Shown piece after piece: positions 9,554 to 17,831 of a DNA stretch of 64,000 nt. Numbering within the stretch: position 1 is the stretch's first letter; every line of letters begins with the position of its first letter. Source of the stretch: Algoriphagus lutimaris. Its GTDB lineage: Bacteria; Bacteroidota; Bacteroidia; Cytophagales; Cyclobacteriaceae. The notes beneath the pieces are model-generated. The model saw only the letters and a program-made list of their open reading frames with translations, searched no databases and was not told the origin of the DNA. The position numbers and the translations under genes are program-made. The stretch spans positions 62,001 through 126,000 of the forward strand of contig NZ_JAFIDJ010000003.1 of assembly GCF_017051705.1 (NCBI RefSeq), in the 5' to 3' direction.

Positions 9554-10334
9554 TTTGATCAATAATTTCTTTTCTTTTTACTCTTTTTTAAGCCATTGGC
9601 TCAAAAAAGTAGACGGTTATTCCTTACAGTCTCCATTTGTATTCCAAGTCTATCAGGGATTACAAAACTACCTTAAAACAGAAAGCGTTTCCAGTAATCA
9701 AATTGAAAAGGTTAGAAACTCTTTACTTGCCTCCTCCCAAAAAATTCAAGTACTAGACCTTGGAGCTGGTTCCAAAAAGGTTAATACCCATCAAAGAAAA
9801 GTATCGGATATTACTCGGTATAGCACCAGTCCAAAAAAATATGCATTGCTCTACCAATATTTTTGCCAGCTAACCCCTGCTAAGCAAGTAATTGAATTAG
9901 GTACTTGTATGGGGATCACCACTCAATATTTAGCTAAGGTAACAAAAGGTCATCTATATACTTTTGAAGGTTCCGATGAAATTCTACAAATCGCCCGTTC
10001 CACAGGCCGACTTACCAACGCTTCCTATATCCTTGGAGACATTTCCTCGAAACTTCCTAAGATATTATCAACCATAGATCAGGTTGATTTTGCCTTGATA
10101 GATGCCAACCACACCTACTACGGTGCCACAAATTACTTTGGATTACTCCTTAATAAAATTCATAAAGACAGCATCATAGCTATTGGAGACATTTATTGGT
10201 CAAAGGAAATGAGCCTAGCTTGGAAAGAAATAAAAAACCATCCTCGAGTCTTTTTGAGTTTAGATTTTTTTGAATGTGGAATTGCCTTCTTTAATCCCAA
10301 ATTGAAGAAAGACGAATTCGTGTTAGGTCTTTGA
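9531..10334 (+). CDS. Class I SAM-dependent methyltransferase (O-methyltransferase-like)
   Basis: This is a predicted methyltransferase of unknown substrate, 267 residues. The SAM-binding motif I appears as VIELGTCMGITTQYL near residue 120. An acidic motif (LYTFEGSDE) and the motif-IV-like region VDFALIDANHTY follow, as in class I O-methyltransferases. No ATG exists before the SAM motif, so translation must use TTG: either 9531 (overlapping apaG by 23 nt) or 9555 (1 nt after the apaG stop). The 3' end overlaps the convergent methyltransferase gene by 12 nt. Confidence 0.8.
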   Translation: MQISSRIDLINNFFSFYSFLSHWLKKVDGYSLQSPFVFQVYQGLQNYLKTESVSSNQIEKVRNSLLASSQKIQVLDLGAGSKKVNTHQRKVSDITRYSTSPKKYALLYQYFCQLTPAKQVIELGTCMGITTQYLAKVTKGHLYTFEGSDEILQIARSTGRLTNASYILGDISSKLPKILSTIDQVDFALIDANHTYYGATNYFGLLLNKIHKDSIIAIGDIYWSKEMSLAWKEIKNHPRVFLSLDFFECGIAFFNPKLKKDEFVLGL

Positions 10335-10913
10335 CTTTTGAATTTGAATAAATAATTCCGCCCCTTGTCTTTCCGGAATTGAATTATAACATGGCGTTAT
10401 TTTCACCTCCTCAAATTTCTCAGAAAATAAGGATTGGTATTCTTCCTTTTCCCCGCCAAAAGGAGGACCTGCCTTCTCAAAATATTGATTAAACAAAACG
10501 CCAACCAATTTCCCTCCTGGCTTCAGTAAATCATACATTTTGTTTACATATTCAATTCTCGAGGAAGGGTCCAATGCACAGAAAAAAGTCTGTTCCAAAA
10601 TGATATCATATTGATGATTATGGAGGAAAAAATCCTCATGATGGATATGGGATTCCGGAAAAGACGGGAACTTCATTTTAAAGCCTTCAAGAGGAGGCAA
10701 AGAAAAATCCAATAGATGTATGTTTTTAAAGCCATTTTGAAAGGCATAAGCCACTTCTAGCCCATTCCCAGCCCCTGGAATCAGAATTTCAACCTGCTTA
10801 TTTACAATTTGGTCTAAATATTGCACAAGTGGAAAAGAAGGATATCCAATATCCCAGCCAGTATTACCAGATAAATAACGCTGAGACCAATAATTTTCGT
10901 CTAGATAAGCCAT
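10323..10913 (-). CDS. Thiopurine S-methyltransferase (TPMT) family methyltransferase
   Basis: This is a 196-residue SAM-dependent methyltransferase of the TPMT/thiol methyltransferase family. It shows the family N-terminus (YWSQRYLSGNTGWDIGYPS), the SAM motif ILIPGAGNGLEVAYAF and the post-I motif IHLLDFS. The catalytic-region motif ILEQTFFCALDPSSR and a KPGGKLVGVLF strand follow. In bacteria such proteins methylate thiols, selenium or tellurium compounds, or halides; the substrate here is unknown. It converges on the preceding methyltransferase with a 12-nt overlap. Confidence 0.88.
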   Translation of the reverse strand: MAYLDENYWSQRYLSGNTGWDIGYPSFPLVQYLDQIVNKQVEILIPGAGNGLEVAYAFQNGFKNIHLLDFSLPPLEGFKMKFPSFPESHIHHEDFFLHNHQYDIILEQTFFCALDPSSRIEYVNKMYDLLKPGGKLVGVLFNQYFEKAGPPFGGEKEEYQSLFSEKFEEVKITPCYNSIPERQGAELFIQIQKSKT

Positions 10914-10938
10914 AAAATAAGTCCTATTTCAATTTATT

Positions 10939-11868
10939 ATGAGCACTAATTTCGAATCAGAATCCACAGAAAAGAAAGACCAAGGTAAAAATATTATCAT
11001 CATTGTTTTGGTGCTTTTAGTCATCATCAGTGGAATTAAGCTTTATACTGATTACGTAGATAGAAGCAAAAAGACTGAGGAGATACTATTATTATCTACA
11101 GAAAACAACGAATTGAATAAACGATTGGATTCTGTAACCTATCAATTGGACCTTCGAATTCAAGAAATTGAAAAATTAGGTGGTAATGTCAAAGCTTTGG
11201 AAGAAGTAAGAGATCAATTGATTGCCGAAAGAAACACCTCCAGACAAAGAAGTGCGAATGAAATCGCAGTGTTAAATGAAAAAATCAGAAGCTACAGTGG
11301 ATTAATCGAGGAGAAAGATCAAGAAATCTTAGAGCTTCGGGCAATGAATCAGCAACTCTACGCCGAAAACCAAGATTTAAAGACCACTCAAGCTGAAATT
11401 GAACAAGAAGTAGCTCAATTGAATATCCAAAAGGAGGATCTTCAGGCCAAGGTAAATATTGCCGCCATGCTAAAGGCTGAAAACATCAATATTGCTGCAG
11501 TAAACTCCAGAGGTAAAGAACGGGTAGAGACTACTAAGGATTTTCGCAACAGACAAATAGAACGCATTAAAGTAAGCTTTAACCTTGCTGACAATCAGGT
11601 AGCAGAAAAAGGCCCTAGAAATGTCTACGTACAGATATTGGCCCCTAACTCCCAACCTATCTTTGATGTGGCCAAAGGTTCTGGAACATTTATGATGGAT
11701 GGAGTTGAGGAATTCTATACGGTGAGACAAGACATCATCTTTGACAATACGGAACAAGAATTGACATTCTATTACGAAAAAGGTTCAGACTATAATTCAG
11801 GCACACATGAAGTCCGGATCTTTGTTGACAATTACCAAATAGGATCAAAAACATTTTCAGTTAAATAA
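10939..11868 (+). CDS. Membrane-anchored coiled-coil protein of unknown function
   Basis: I do not recognise a named family. The 309-residue protein has a short charged N-terminus and one membrane helix (about residues 19-37, rich in Ile/Val/Leu). A long heptad-type coiled coil follows (about 50-180, rich in Glu, Leu, Gln and Asn). The C-terminal globular beta-rich domain (about 195-309) includes the phrase VYVQILAPNSQPIFD. The topology suggests an inner-membrane anchor with a periplasmic coiled coil and head domain. It is transcribed alone and closed by its own terminator. Confidence 0.8.
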   Translation: MSTNFESESTEKKDQGKNIIIIVLVLLVIISGIKLYTDYVDRSKKTEEILLLSTENNELNKRLDSVTYQLDLRIQEIEKLGGNVKALEEVRDQLIAERNTSRQRSANEIAVLNEKIRSYSGLIEEKDQEILELRAMNQQLYAENQDLKTTQAEIEQEVAQLNIQKEDLQAKVNIAAMLKAENINIAAVNSRGKERVETTKDFRNRQIERIKVSFNLADNQVAEKGPRNVYVQILAPNSQPIFDVAKGSGTFMMDGVEEFYTVRQDIIFDNTEQELTFYYEKGSDYNSGTHEVRIFVDNYQIGSKTFSVK

Positions 11869-11873
11869 AAATC

Positions 11874-11897
11874 GCCTCTTCCAAGAGGCTTTTTTAT
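11874..11897 (+). terminator. Rho-independent terminator
   Basis: A GCCTCTT/AAGAGGC stem with a CC loop (11874-11889) and a run of seven T immediately follow the coiled-coil gene. Confidence 0.85.
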
Positions 11898-11925
11898 TTT
11901 TATACTTTTTCATCTTTACATATGC

Positions 11926-11956
11926 TTGGAAAACAGCATGATTTATCATACTTTTG
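11926..11956 (+). promoter_or_regulatory. Promoter of the rpsF-rpsR-rplI operon
   Basis: TTGG (11926-11929) is followed after 19 nt by TACTTTTG (11949-11956). This matches the Bacteroidota -33/-7 consensus TTG ... TAnnTTTG exactly. The start codon of rpsF is 37 nt downstream of the -7 box. Confidence 0.75.
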
Positions 11957-11993
11957 CGGTCTGTTTATTCAAATTCCTTAAACACATTTAAAA

Positions 11994-12365
11994 ATGTTCC
12001 AAAGAAATTACGAGACGGTATTCATTTTAACTCCCGTTTTGTCTGATGTTCAGATGAAGGATACCGTAGACAAGTTTGTGAACTTGCTAAAAGAAGAGGG
12101 AGCAGATGTTATTAATGTGGAAAACTGGGGTCTAAAGAAGATGGCTTATGCTATTGACAAGAAGACTACAGGTTTTTATGTTTTGGTTGAGTTCAAGGCC
12201 GATCCAACTATCATCAGCAAATTCGAACTAGAATTTAGAAGAGATGAAAAAGTGATGAGATTCTTGACTACTGTTTTGGAAAAGCATGGTATTGCTTATG
12301 CCGAAAGAAGAAGAAAAGGAGAGTTTAACAAAAAATCTGAAGCTAAGGAGGAGCAAGCCAAATGA
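11994..12365 (+). CDS. rpsF: 30S ribosomal protein bS6
   Basis: bS6 binds 16S rRNA in the platform of the small subunit as a pair with bS18. The 123-residue protein has the ferredoxin-like S6 fold, with [13 protein letters not shown] at the start, [23 protein letters not shown] in the middle and a charged tail. It heads the bS6-bS18-bL9 operon behind a strong promoter and overlaps rpsR by 4 nt (ATGA). Confidence 0.98.
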   Translation: MFQRNYETVFILTPVLSDVQMKDTVDKFVNLLKEEGADVINVENWGLKKMAYAIDKKTTGFYVLVEFKADPTIISKFELEFRRDEKVMRFLTTVLEKHGIAYAERRRKGEFNKKSEAKEEQAK

Positions 12366-12613
12366 CATTAGTAAACGAGCCAATCAATAGAGGCGAAATC
12401 AGAAAAAAATACTGCCGTTTTAAGAAGCATGGTATCAAGTACATTGATTACAAAGATCCTAACTTCTTGTTGAAATTTGTGAACGAGCAAGGTAAAATTC
12501 TTCCTAGAAGACTTACTGGTAACTCTGCAAAGTATCAGAAGAAAGTGGCTAATGCCATCAAAAAAGCAAGACATTTGGCTTTGTTGCCATTCGTAACCGA
12601 TGGGTTGAAATAA
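12362..12613 (+). CDS. rpsR: 30S ribosomal protein bS18
   Basis: bS18 binds next to bS6 on the small subunit. The 83-residue basic protein contains the family core [20 protein letters not shown], the [17 protein letters not shown]-binding segment and the [11 protein letters not shown] terminus. Its ATG overlaps the rpsF stop, indicating translational coupling. It has a single Cys (CRF) near the N-terminus. Confidence 0.98.
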   Translation: MTLVNEPINRGEIRKKYCRFKKHGIKYIDYKDPNFLLKFVNEQGKILPRRLTGNSAKYQKKVANAIKKARHLALLPFVTDGLK

Positions 12614-12652
12614 TTCGGTCTTGTATCGTCCAATCACAAAAGATCATTACAA

Positions 12653-13096
12653 ATGGAAATCATTCTAAAAACAGACATCAAAGGTCTTGGCTATAAAAAT
12701 GACTTGGTTGAAGTAAAGCCTGGTTACGGTAGAAACTATCTTATCCCACAGGGATATGCAGTTTTAGCTACAGGATCAAACAAGAAAATCCTTGCCGAGA
12801 ACATCAAGCAAGCTGCTCATAAAGCAGAAAAAATTAAAACTGAAGCTGAGAACATCGCTGAGAAATTACAAGCATTGACGCTTGAAATCAAGGCTAAGAT
12901 CGGTGAATCAGGCAAAATTTTCGGAAAAGTAACTACGCTTCAAATTGCAGACGCATTAGCTGCAAACGGAATCGACATCGACAGAAAGAAAATCTCTATC
13001 AATGTACCAGTTGATGGTGCTGGAGAATTCGCTGCAGAAGTTGATCTTCACAGAGAAGTGAAAACTGACGTAAAATTTGTGGTAGTAGGCGAATAA
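12653..13096 (+). CDS. rplI: 50S ribosomal protein bL9
   Basis: bL9 is the elongated two-domain protein at the base of the L1 stalk that helps keep frame. The 147-residue sequence has the N-terminal rRNA-binding domain (DIKGLGYKNDLVEVKPGYGRNYLIPQGYA), a long central helix rich in Lys/Ala/Glu, and the C-terminal domain beginning around GESGKIFGKVT. It is last in the operon and followed by a terminator. Confidence 0.98.
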   Translation: MEIILKTDIKGLGYKNDLVEVKPGYGRNYLIPQGYAVLATGSNKKILAENIKQAAHKAEKIKTEAENIAEKLQALTLEIKAKIGESGKIFGKVTTLQIADALAANGIDIDRKKISINVPVDGAGEFAAEVDLHREVKTDVKFVVVGE

Positions 13097-13123
13097 GCTT
13101 ACTCACTATTAATAAAAACAAAA

Positions 13124-13152
13124 AAGCTCACCAATGGTGAGCTTTTTTGTTT
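13124..13152. terminator. Bidirectional terminator after rplI
   Basis: An AAGCTCACC/GGTGAGCTT stem lies between convergent rplI and the 81-residue gene. A-runs flank it on the left and T-runs on the right, so it can act in both directions. Confidence 0.85.
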
Positions 13153-13398
13153 TTAACTTAAAGATTTTTCAAAATCATCAAGCAATTTTTTAGATACTGC
13201 TCGACTGTTGATTTCCTTTGCTTCTTTTAATAACTCTATAGCTTTTTGAGACTTTTCTATTACACCTTCCGGGTTTTGATCATACTTAAAACTTCCCCAA
13301 CACCAGGTAAGCTCTGCTGCTAAAGTGTCCCCGATATTTAATTTTTCTAGCTTCTGAACTACTTCAGGAATTGTTTTTTCAAGTTTTTTAATTTGCAT
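13153..13398 (-). CDS. Small conserved-looking hypothetical protein (81 aa)
   Basis: I do not recognise the family. The 81-residue acidic/amphipathic sequence is mostly helical, with a central aromatic motif TWCWGSFKYDQNPEG and no signal peptide or membrane helix. It has a plausible ATG, and its stop lies immediately beside a bidirectional terminator, which supports it being a real gene rather than a chance frame. It is convergent with the ribosomal operon. Confidence 0.65.
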   Translation of the reverse strand: MQIKKLEKTIPEVVQKLEKLNIGDTLAAELTWCWGSFKYDQNPEGVIEKSQKAIELLKEAKEINSRAVSKKLLDDFEKSLS

Positions 13399-13638
13399 TA
13401 TTAGTAATTTTTGGTTGGATAGATTTTTATATTCGCATCAAAAAACAGTATTAATTTTCAAATAAACAATACTTATAGAAAATTTTAACATTTCTACAAT
13501 AAAGCTAACATAGGATTTATTCATTAAACAACCTTTTAAGCCTCTAATAAAAGGTGGAAGACCACATTACTAGCAGAATTTTTATCACCTGACTTCAAGA
13601 GGGTTAAGCAATAAATCAAAAAATCTTTTTTACACTTC

Positions 13639-13669
13639 TTGGAAAAAAAGAATTGAAAATCTACCTTTG
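13639..13669 (+). promoter_or_regulatory. Promoter of tRNA-Gln
   Basis: TTGG (13639-13642) is followed after 19 nt by TACCTTTG (13662-13669), a perfect TAnnTTTG box. Spacing is identical to that in the rpsF promoter. The mature tRNA starts 41 nt downstream. The remainder of the 13399-13710 gap is AT-rich, and I see no gene in it. Confidence 0.75.
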
Positions 13670-13710
13670 TGACACTTTAAGAGACACCCACAAGGAGTAT
13701 CAATTAAAAC

Positions 13711-13783
13711 TGGTCTATGGTGTAACTGGCAACACGTCTGATTTTGGTTCAGAAGAGTCTAGGTTCGAGCCCTAGTAGACCAA
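13711..13783 (+). tRNA. tRNA-Gln (anticodon TTG)
   Basis: A complete 73-nt cloverleaf can be drawn. The acceptor stem is TGGTCTA/TAGACCA with discriminator A. The anticodon stem TCTGA/TCAGA holds a seven-base loop whose anticodon TTG reads CAA (Gln). The T-arm is CTAGG-TTCGAGC-CCTAG. The 3' CCA is not encoded. It is a single tRNA with its own promoter and terminator. Confidence 0.96.
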
Positions 13784-13786
13784 CGA

Positions 13787-13815
13787 AACCTCTCGAAATT
13801 CGAGAGGTTTTTTAT
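13787..13815 (+). terminator. Terminator of tRNA-Gln
   Basis: An AACCTCTCGAA/TTCGAGAGGTT perfect stem starts 3 nt after the tRNA and is followed by T-runs. The T-run overlaps the 3' end of the convergent EcsC-family gene. Confidence 0.9.
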
Positions 13816-14531
13816 TTTTTAAGGAGTCTTAATCTAAATGCATTCATAGCAGTTTTACCTAGCTGCTCTGTGAGTTTATAATTAGCTATTGCTCCTACTC
13901 CCGCCCCAACAAGCGGAACCAGTTGTGCCAACTTAGCAAGATCTATATAATCCCGATAATCCAACTGAAAGGTTTTCCAGTCAAACTCATTTAAATCGTT
14001 TGGCAAAGTATCCTTGTAATTATCCCAATCCTCTATTAACCCTATTAAATCATTCCTTCTTTGTTGGGAAGAAAAGCTTAATTGAAACACATAAAGTAAA
14101 AAAAGGCGTTCTTGATAATCTTTGGTGTCAAAACCATAGATAGAAGCTATATCAAAAAGCATTTTCATTTTGATAGTAAGGAATGCCGGAAAATCTGCAA
14201 ATCCGAGTAAAATTCCTCCAGCTCCAGTGATAGCTCCCTCCACTGAAGCCGTATTTCTATACCATTTTATTCTACTCCTTACCTTGGCCTCCCTTTCTTT
14301 CAGACTCAATTCATTTTTGATTTTTGGGCGAATTAGAGTAGAACCAGAAATAACGAGTTTTACCATATTTTCAATTGCTGTGGTAATCACTCGATGGACT
14401 TTATCAGGGATCCAATTATTTACTTTTTTTTGTACCCCATGAGTGATTTTACCAAACAAACCCGACTTTTTTTTCATCTTAAAAAGCCAAAGGCCTAATT
14501 CAGCATTCACGTATTCCAAATAAACATCCAT
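13812..14531 (-). CDS. EcsC family protein
   Basis: This 239-residue protein resembles the C-terminal domain of Bacillus EcsC, a family of unclear function linked to ABC-transporter or secretion phenotypes. The recognisable core is the Gly/Ala-rich hydrophobic segment AITGAGGILLGFADFPAFL (about residues 98-116). A helix region, MKMLFDIASIYGFDTKD, follows. A second hydrophobic Gly-rich stretch, LVPLVGAGVGAIANYKL, lies near 205-221. It is membrane-associated at most and has no signal peptide. It converges on tRNA-Gln and appears monocistronic. Confidence 0.8.
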   Translation of the reverse strand: MDVYLEYVNAELGLWLFKMKKKSGLFGKITHGVQKKVNNWIPDKVHRVITTAIENMVKLVISGSTLIRPKIKNELSLKEREAKVRSRIKWYRNTASVEGAITGAGGILLGFADFPAFLTIKMKMLFDIASIYGFDTKDYQERLFLLYVFQLSFSSQQRRNDLIGLIEDWDNYKDTLPNDLNEFDWKTFQLDYRDYIDLAKLAQLVPLVGAGVGAIANYKLTEQLGKTAMNAFRLRLLKK

Positions 14532-14630
14532 TCAGTTCTACTTTATTTATTCCTAAAGGAAAGACACAGGATCACCTGTCAATTCCTCTTACTTATTTTA
14601 CTACAAATCACCCTATCAAGTTTAATAAAA

Positions 14631-14660
14631 AAAAGCTGCCCCAAAAGGACAGCTTTTAAA
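14631..14660 (-). terminator. Terminator of the M14 peptidase gene
   Basis: An AAAAGCTG/CAGCTTTT stem with one internal mismatch and an AAAA loop lies 22 nt past the stop of the minus-strand peptidase gene. Read on the minus strand it is followed by a run of T. Confidence 0.75.
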
Positions 14661-14681
14661 ACTTAACGCCTGATTATATCG

Positions 14682-17402
14682 CTATTTATATAATCCATTA
14701 AATAAAAGTTTGAAGGTACCATGAGATTGAGCTCTAAAGGTAATCTCAGGACCAAAGGCAAATAGTTTACCATTACCTATCTGCGCTTCAAATGCTGTTA
14801 CGCCATTCTTTAGATAGGATTGTCCCCAAGCCCATCCACTTCTCAAGGGTTCTTCTTCTCCAAACCAAGCAATAGGTTTTACTCCCATTTTTGCAGCATT
14901 TGGAGCTAATTTAAATACTGGGCTTCTGTTGAACATGATATAAGCTGTTTCTCCCATTCCATAATTCGCCGGAGAATTTGTATCTATATGCATCTCTAAT
15001 ACAGAGCCCGGAATGTAATATTTCTCACCACTTAGAGAAATAGCATTTCCATTTGGCCCAATCTCTGTTAATGCATCCTCCACCGGAAGGTCCAAATGAT
15101 AAGCCAAATCTGTCGCACTGCCCACCGCAATTACTTTTCCTCCATTAGAAATAAATTCCTTGAGTTGAGGAATAGATTTGTCAGTGGAAATTCCTCCAAG
15201 CATATGACTATATTCTTCGGGAATTTCTTCTGCATCAGGTTGTCTTCTATTATAACCTCTGGAATTCTGACTTGGGATTCCTGGACCTATGAATAATAGA
15301 ACGTCATACTTATCATTTAAATTGCCTTTATCAATTTCTTGAGGGAAGACTAATTCAAATGGGAAATGAAACTGTTCCATCATCCATCTTACCCAGCCGG
15401 AAGGCATTGAGCCTCCATAATAATCAAAAAGACCAATTCTTGCAGGCTTGATTTCAGTCGCCCCTGCCGGTTGCTTTGCAGCAATAGGGTAAACCCCATA
15501 TTCACTTGAAGCTTTTTCAAGGACTTTTTTACCCGCTCCACCAACATAAAATGAGCCCGCAGGCATTCCATTTACTGGAGAGGTGGTTCTATATACTTTG
15601 ACTTTGGCTTGAAGCAAGTCATTTACAGCCATAAAGCTATTATTTCCTCTTGCATCGAGTAGGTACCCTAACCCATTAACCAAGTCTTTTGGTTCTGGAG
15701 TTAATAATTCACCATACGGCATTCGCTCAAAAGGTCCATCAAAGTCATCCATGATTCGATCTACTTCAGAACCCATTTGGTACGCTAAAGTCCAACCCGC
15801 AGCATCATAGGGTCTAATAGGAGGTCCTCCTGGGTACAAGAAATCATTTGGATGATCTTGCGGCTCAAACATATCTATCACGTGTGGTCGGAAAGCCTGA
15901 TCCGTCTTCACGATATAGGATCCCGCAGGATAAGATTTTCCGTTTACTGTGAAATCCGCGGTAGCTTTATGAACTAAAATCCCTGACTTTATCAATGCAT
16001 TCAAGAATTTGATCGCAGTTGGAAAATCCGGCTGGTCCGCAGACAAAATATAACCTCTTGGGTCTCTTCTGGCTGGGTCCTGATAAACGGAATCATAAAA
16101 CTGTTTTGGAATACCCGATCTAAAACCGAAATAAACAGCATCCTCATCTTCCTCAGATTTATTCTTTTGGGAGGCTTTAAATGCATCCTGCACCGCTTGA
16201 GCATATTTTGGATACATGGTCCAGTTGTCCTTGCTACCCTTTTCGATCGAGTTTCTACCCATCAAATAGATGTTGTATAGCAATTCATCTCCATGTCTTA
16301 CCGCATGGTTTAATATAGCGTAATTAAGAGATACTGAGTAATCTATAGATCTTTTAAAGTGCCAATCTTGTGGAGCCACCGGGTATGGAGTACCATTATT
16401 TGGAATTAATCTATCTGGAACCAATGGAATTGTAGAAGGGGTCGGGCTGCCGATGATCTCTGTCAAAATACCGATGATGTTATGATAGTAAGGAGTCGTT
16501 CTTAGACCTCCATTCCACCAAGTAGAAAAAACCGATCCATCCAATCTGGTATAACCCGGTTTATCTTCTTGATGCAACCTATTAATCATTGCAGCTCCTA
16601 CTCCATCCAGACTGGTAATAATCAGAGGGTCAAAAACATGATTGAAAGGGTCTCTATAAGGAGGCCCAGCCACTACCGTACCTGCTGGTCCAGATTGATG
16701 GTGATTGTAAATGATTTGAGGGATCCATTCTACATATTGTTGAAGTGACATATTTGCCGCCTCACTCATGTTATTCATGTAGAAATCTCTGTTATTATCA
16801 TGTCCGACATATTTCTGGTAAAGGATAGGAATGTTCTGATTCCTTTTCTCTGGATCTTCCTCACTCATATACCAATCTGAAACAATTTCCATCCCATCAG
16901 GATTGGCATGAACCAAAAGGATAATGACATCATCCAAAATCTTCATGGTCTCTTCATCAGTTCTGGAAGCCAACTGATACAAGGTTTCGATTAATTGATG
17001 TGGGCCCACTACTTCCGTGGAATGAAGACCTCCATCTATCCATACCACTGGCTTTCCTTCAATCACCAGACTCTCCGCCTCTTCTTTGGTGATTTCAGCC
17101 CTAGCAAGGGTTTGAGAAATTTCTTTGTAGCGATCCAATTTCTCGAAATTGGCAGGGGCGGTCACGATCATCATAGGATGAGATCTTCCATACTCCGTTT
17201 TTCCAATCTCGACCAACTTAACTCGATCACTAGCATCTGCGACTTTTTTAAAATATTCTTCTGATTGGGAGAAAGTAGCTAGTTTATAATCATCTCCAAT
17301 ATCAAACCCAAAATGAGATTTAGGTGTAGGGACGGACTGAGCAAAAAGTCCAAATGACCAAATGCTCAATAGTAAAGTAAAGAGCGTAAAACGTTTTTTC
17401 AT
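14682..17402 (-). CDS. Secreted M14-family zinc carboxypeptidase-like protein
   Basis: This is a large exported metallopeptidase (906 residues) with a cleavable signal peptide (about 1-21, ending LFAQ). The M14 catalytic domain occupies about 40-400. Putative zinc ligands are His and Glu in GGLHSTEVVGPH (near residue 129) and a later His in IIYNHHQSG (near 235); ILTEIIG (near 312) may hold the catalytic Glu. NRDFYMN matches the substrate-binding region. The C-terminal half (about 640-800) looks like a class I glutamine-amidotransferase-like fold (YDVLLFIGPGIPS), a pairing known in this subfamily. Substrate unknown. It is monocistronic with its own terminator. Confidence 0.85.
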   Translation of the reverse strand: MKKRFTLFTLLLSIWSFGLFAQSVPTPKSHFGFDIGDDYKLATFSQSEEYFKKVADASDRVKLVEIGKTEYGRSHPMMIVTAPANFEKLDRYKEISQTLARAEITKEEAESLVIEGKPVVWIDGGLHSTEVVGPHQLIETLYQLASRTDEETMKILDDVIILLVHANPDGMEIVSDWYMSEEDPEKRNQNIPILYQKYVGHDNNRDFYMNNMSEAANMSLQQYVEWIPQIIYNHHQSGPAGTVVAGPPYRDPFNHVFDPLIITSLDGVGAAMINRLHQEDKPGYTRLDGSVFSTWWNGGLRTTPYYHNIIGILTEIIGSPTPSTIPLVPDRLIPNNGTPYPVAPQDWHFKRSIDYSVSLNYAILNHAVRHGDELLYNIYLMGRNSIEKGSKDNWTMYPKYAQAVQDAFKASQKNKSEEDEDAVYFGFRSGIPKQFYDSVYQDPARRDPRGYILSADQPDFPTAIKFLNALIKSGILVHKATADFTVNGKSYPAGSYIVKTDQAFRPHVIDMFEPQDHPNDFLYPGGPPIRPYDAAGWTLAYQMGSEVDRIMDDFDGPFERMPYGELLTPEPKDLVNGLGYLLDARGNNSFMAVNDLLQAKVKVYRTTSPVNGMPAGSFYVGGAGKKVLEKASSEYGVYPIAAKQPAGATEIKPARIGLFDYYGGSMPSGWVRWMMEQFHFPFELVFPQEIDKGNLNDKYDVLLFIGPGIPSQNSRGYNRRQPDAEEIPEEYSHMLGGISTDKSIPQLKEFISNGGKVIAVGSATDLAYHLDLPVEDALTEIGPNGNAISLSGEKYYIPGSVLEMHIDTNSPANYGMGETAYIMFNRSPVFKLAPNAAKMGVKPIAWFGEEEPLRSGWAWGQSYLKNGVTAFEAQIGNGKLFAFGPEITFRAQSHGTFKLLFNGLYK

Positions 17403-17831
17403 GTGATAATTTTTGGTTGATGGTTGATTAAACCATTTCTAAAATACTATGAAAAAAAAAGGTATGCATTCCACTTACATACTTTCTGTCTTTTTTTACA
17501 GGACCGGAACTATACGTCAATGAACTTTAATCGAAATAGAAAAAATTCAAATTTTTAAAATAAATCATTGATTTTTTCACCCAACCAAGCTCAAAAATTA
17601 AATTTTATTTGGAACGATGAGATTTGGCAAATCTAAGCCCCCTATTAAAGCCCCTTTAAAAAATAGACCCTCAAAGTCGATTTCATCTTGATATAAGAAT
17701 GAAAATTTCAATCAAATAAATTCTTTGCAAACATATATTTTGAATGAATTCCATTTGATTTAGCCTTACCATCAAATTTTACTATTTTTGCCTCAGAAAC
17801 CTTTCTTTCTTCTCCGAATAAACCACCGAAT
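17403..17831. other. Intergenic region between the M14 peptidase and prs
   Basis: This is a divergent 429-nt gap with no gene visible. It should hold both promoters. A TATTTTTG box at 17783-17790 fits the -7 consensus for prs, but there is no well-spaced TTG upstream, so I list it only here. A weak GTATG/CATAC hairpin lies near 17461-17482. Confidence 0.5.

Noticed and set aside
11957-11993. A bS6:bS18-binding autoregulatory leader before rpsF
   Set aside because: The known leader motif uses a CCG-bearing bulged hairpin; this leader is only about 37 nt and A/T-rich, with no such hairpin visible.
12368-12637. An 89-codon frame antisense to rpsR
   Set aside because: It lies completely opposite a certain ribosomal protein gene, has no promoter or terminator, and shows shadow-like composition.
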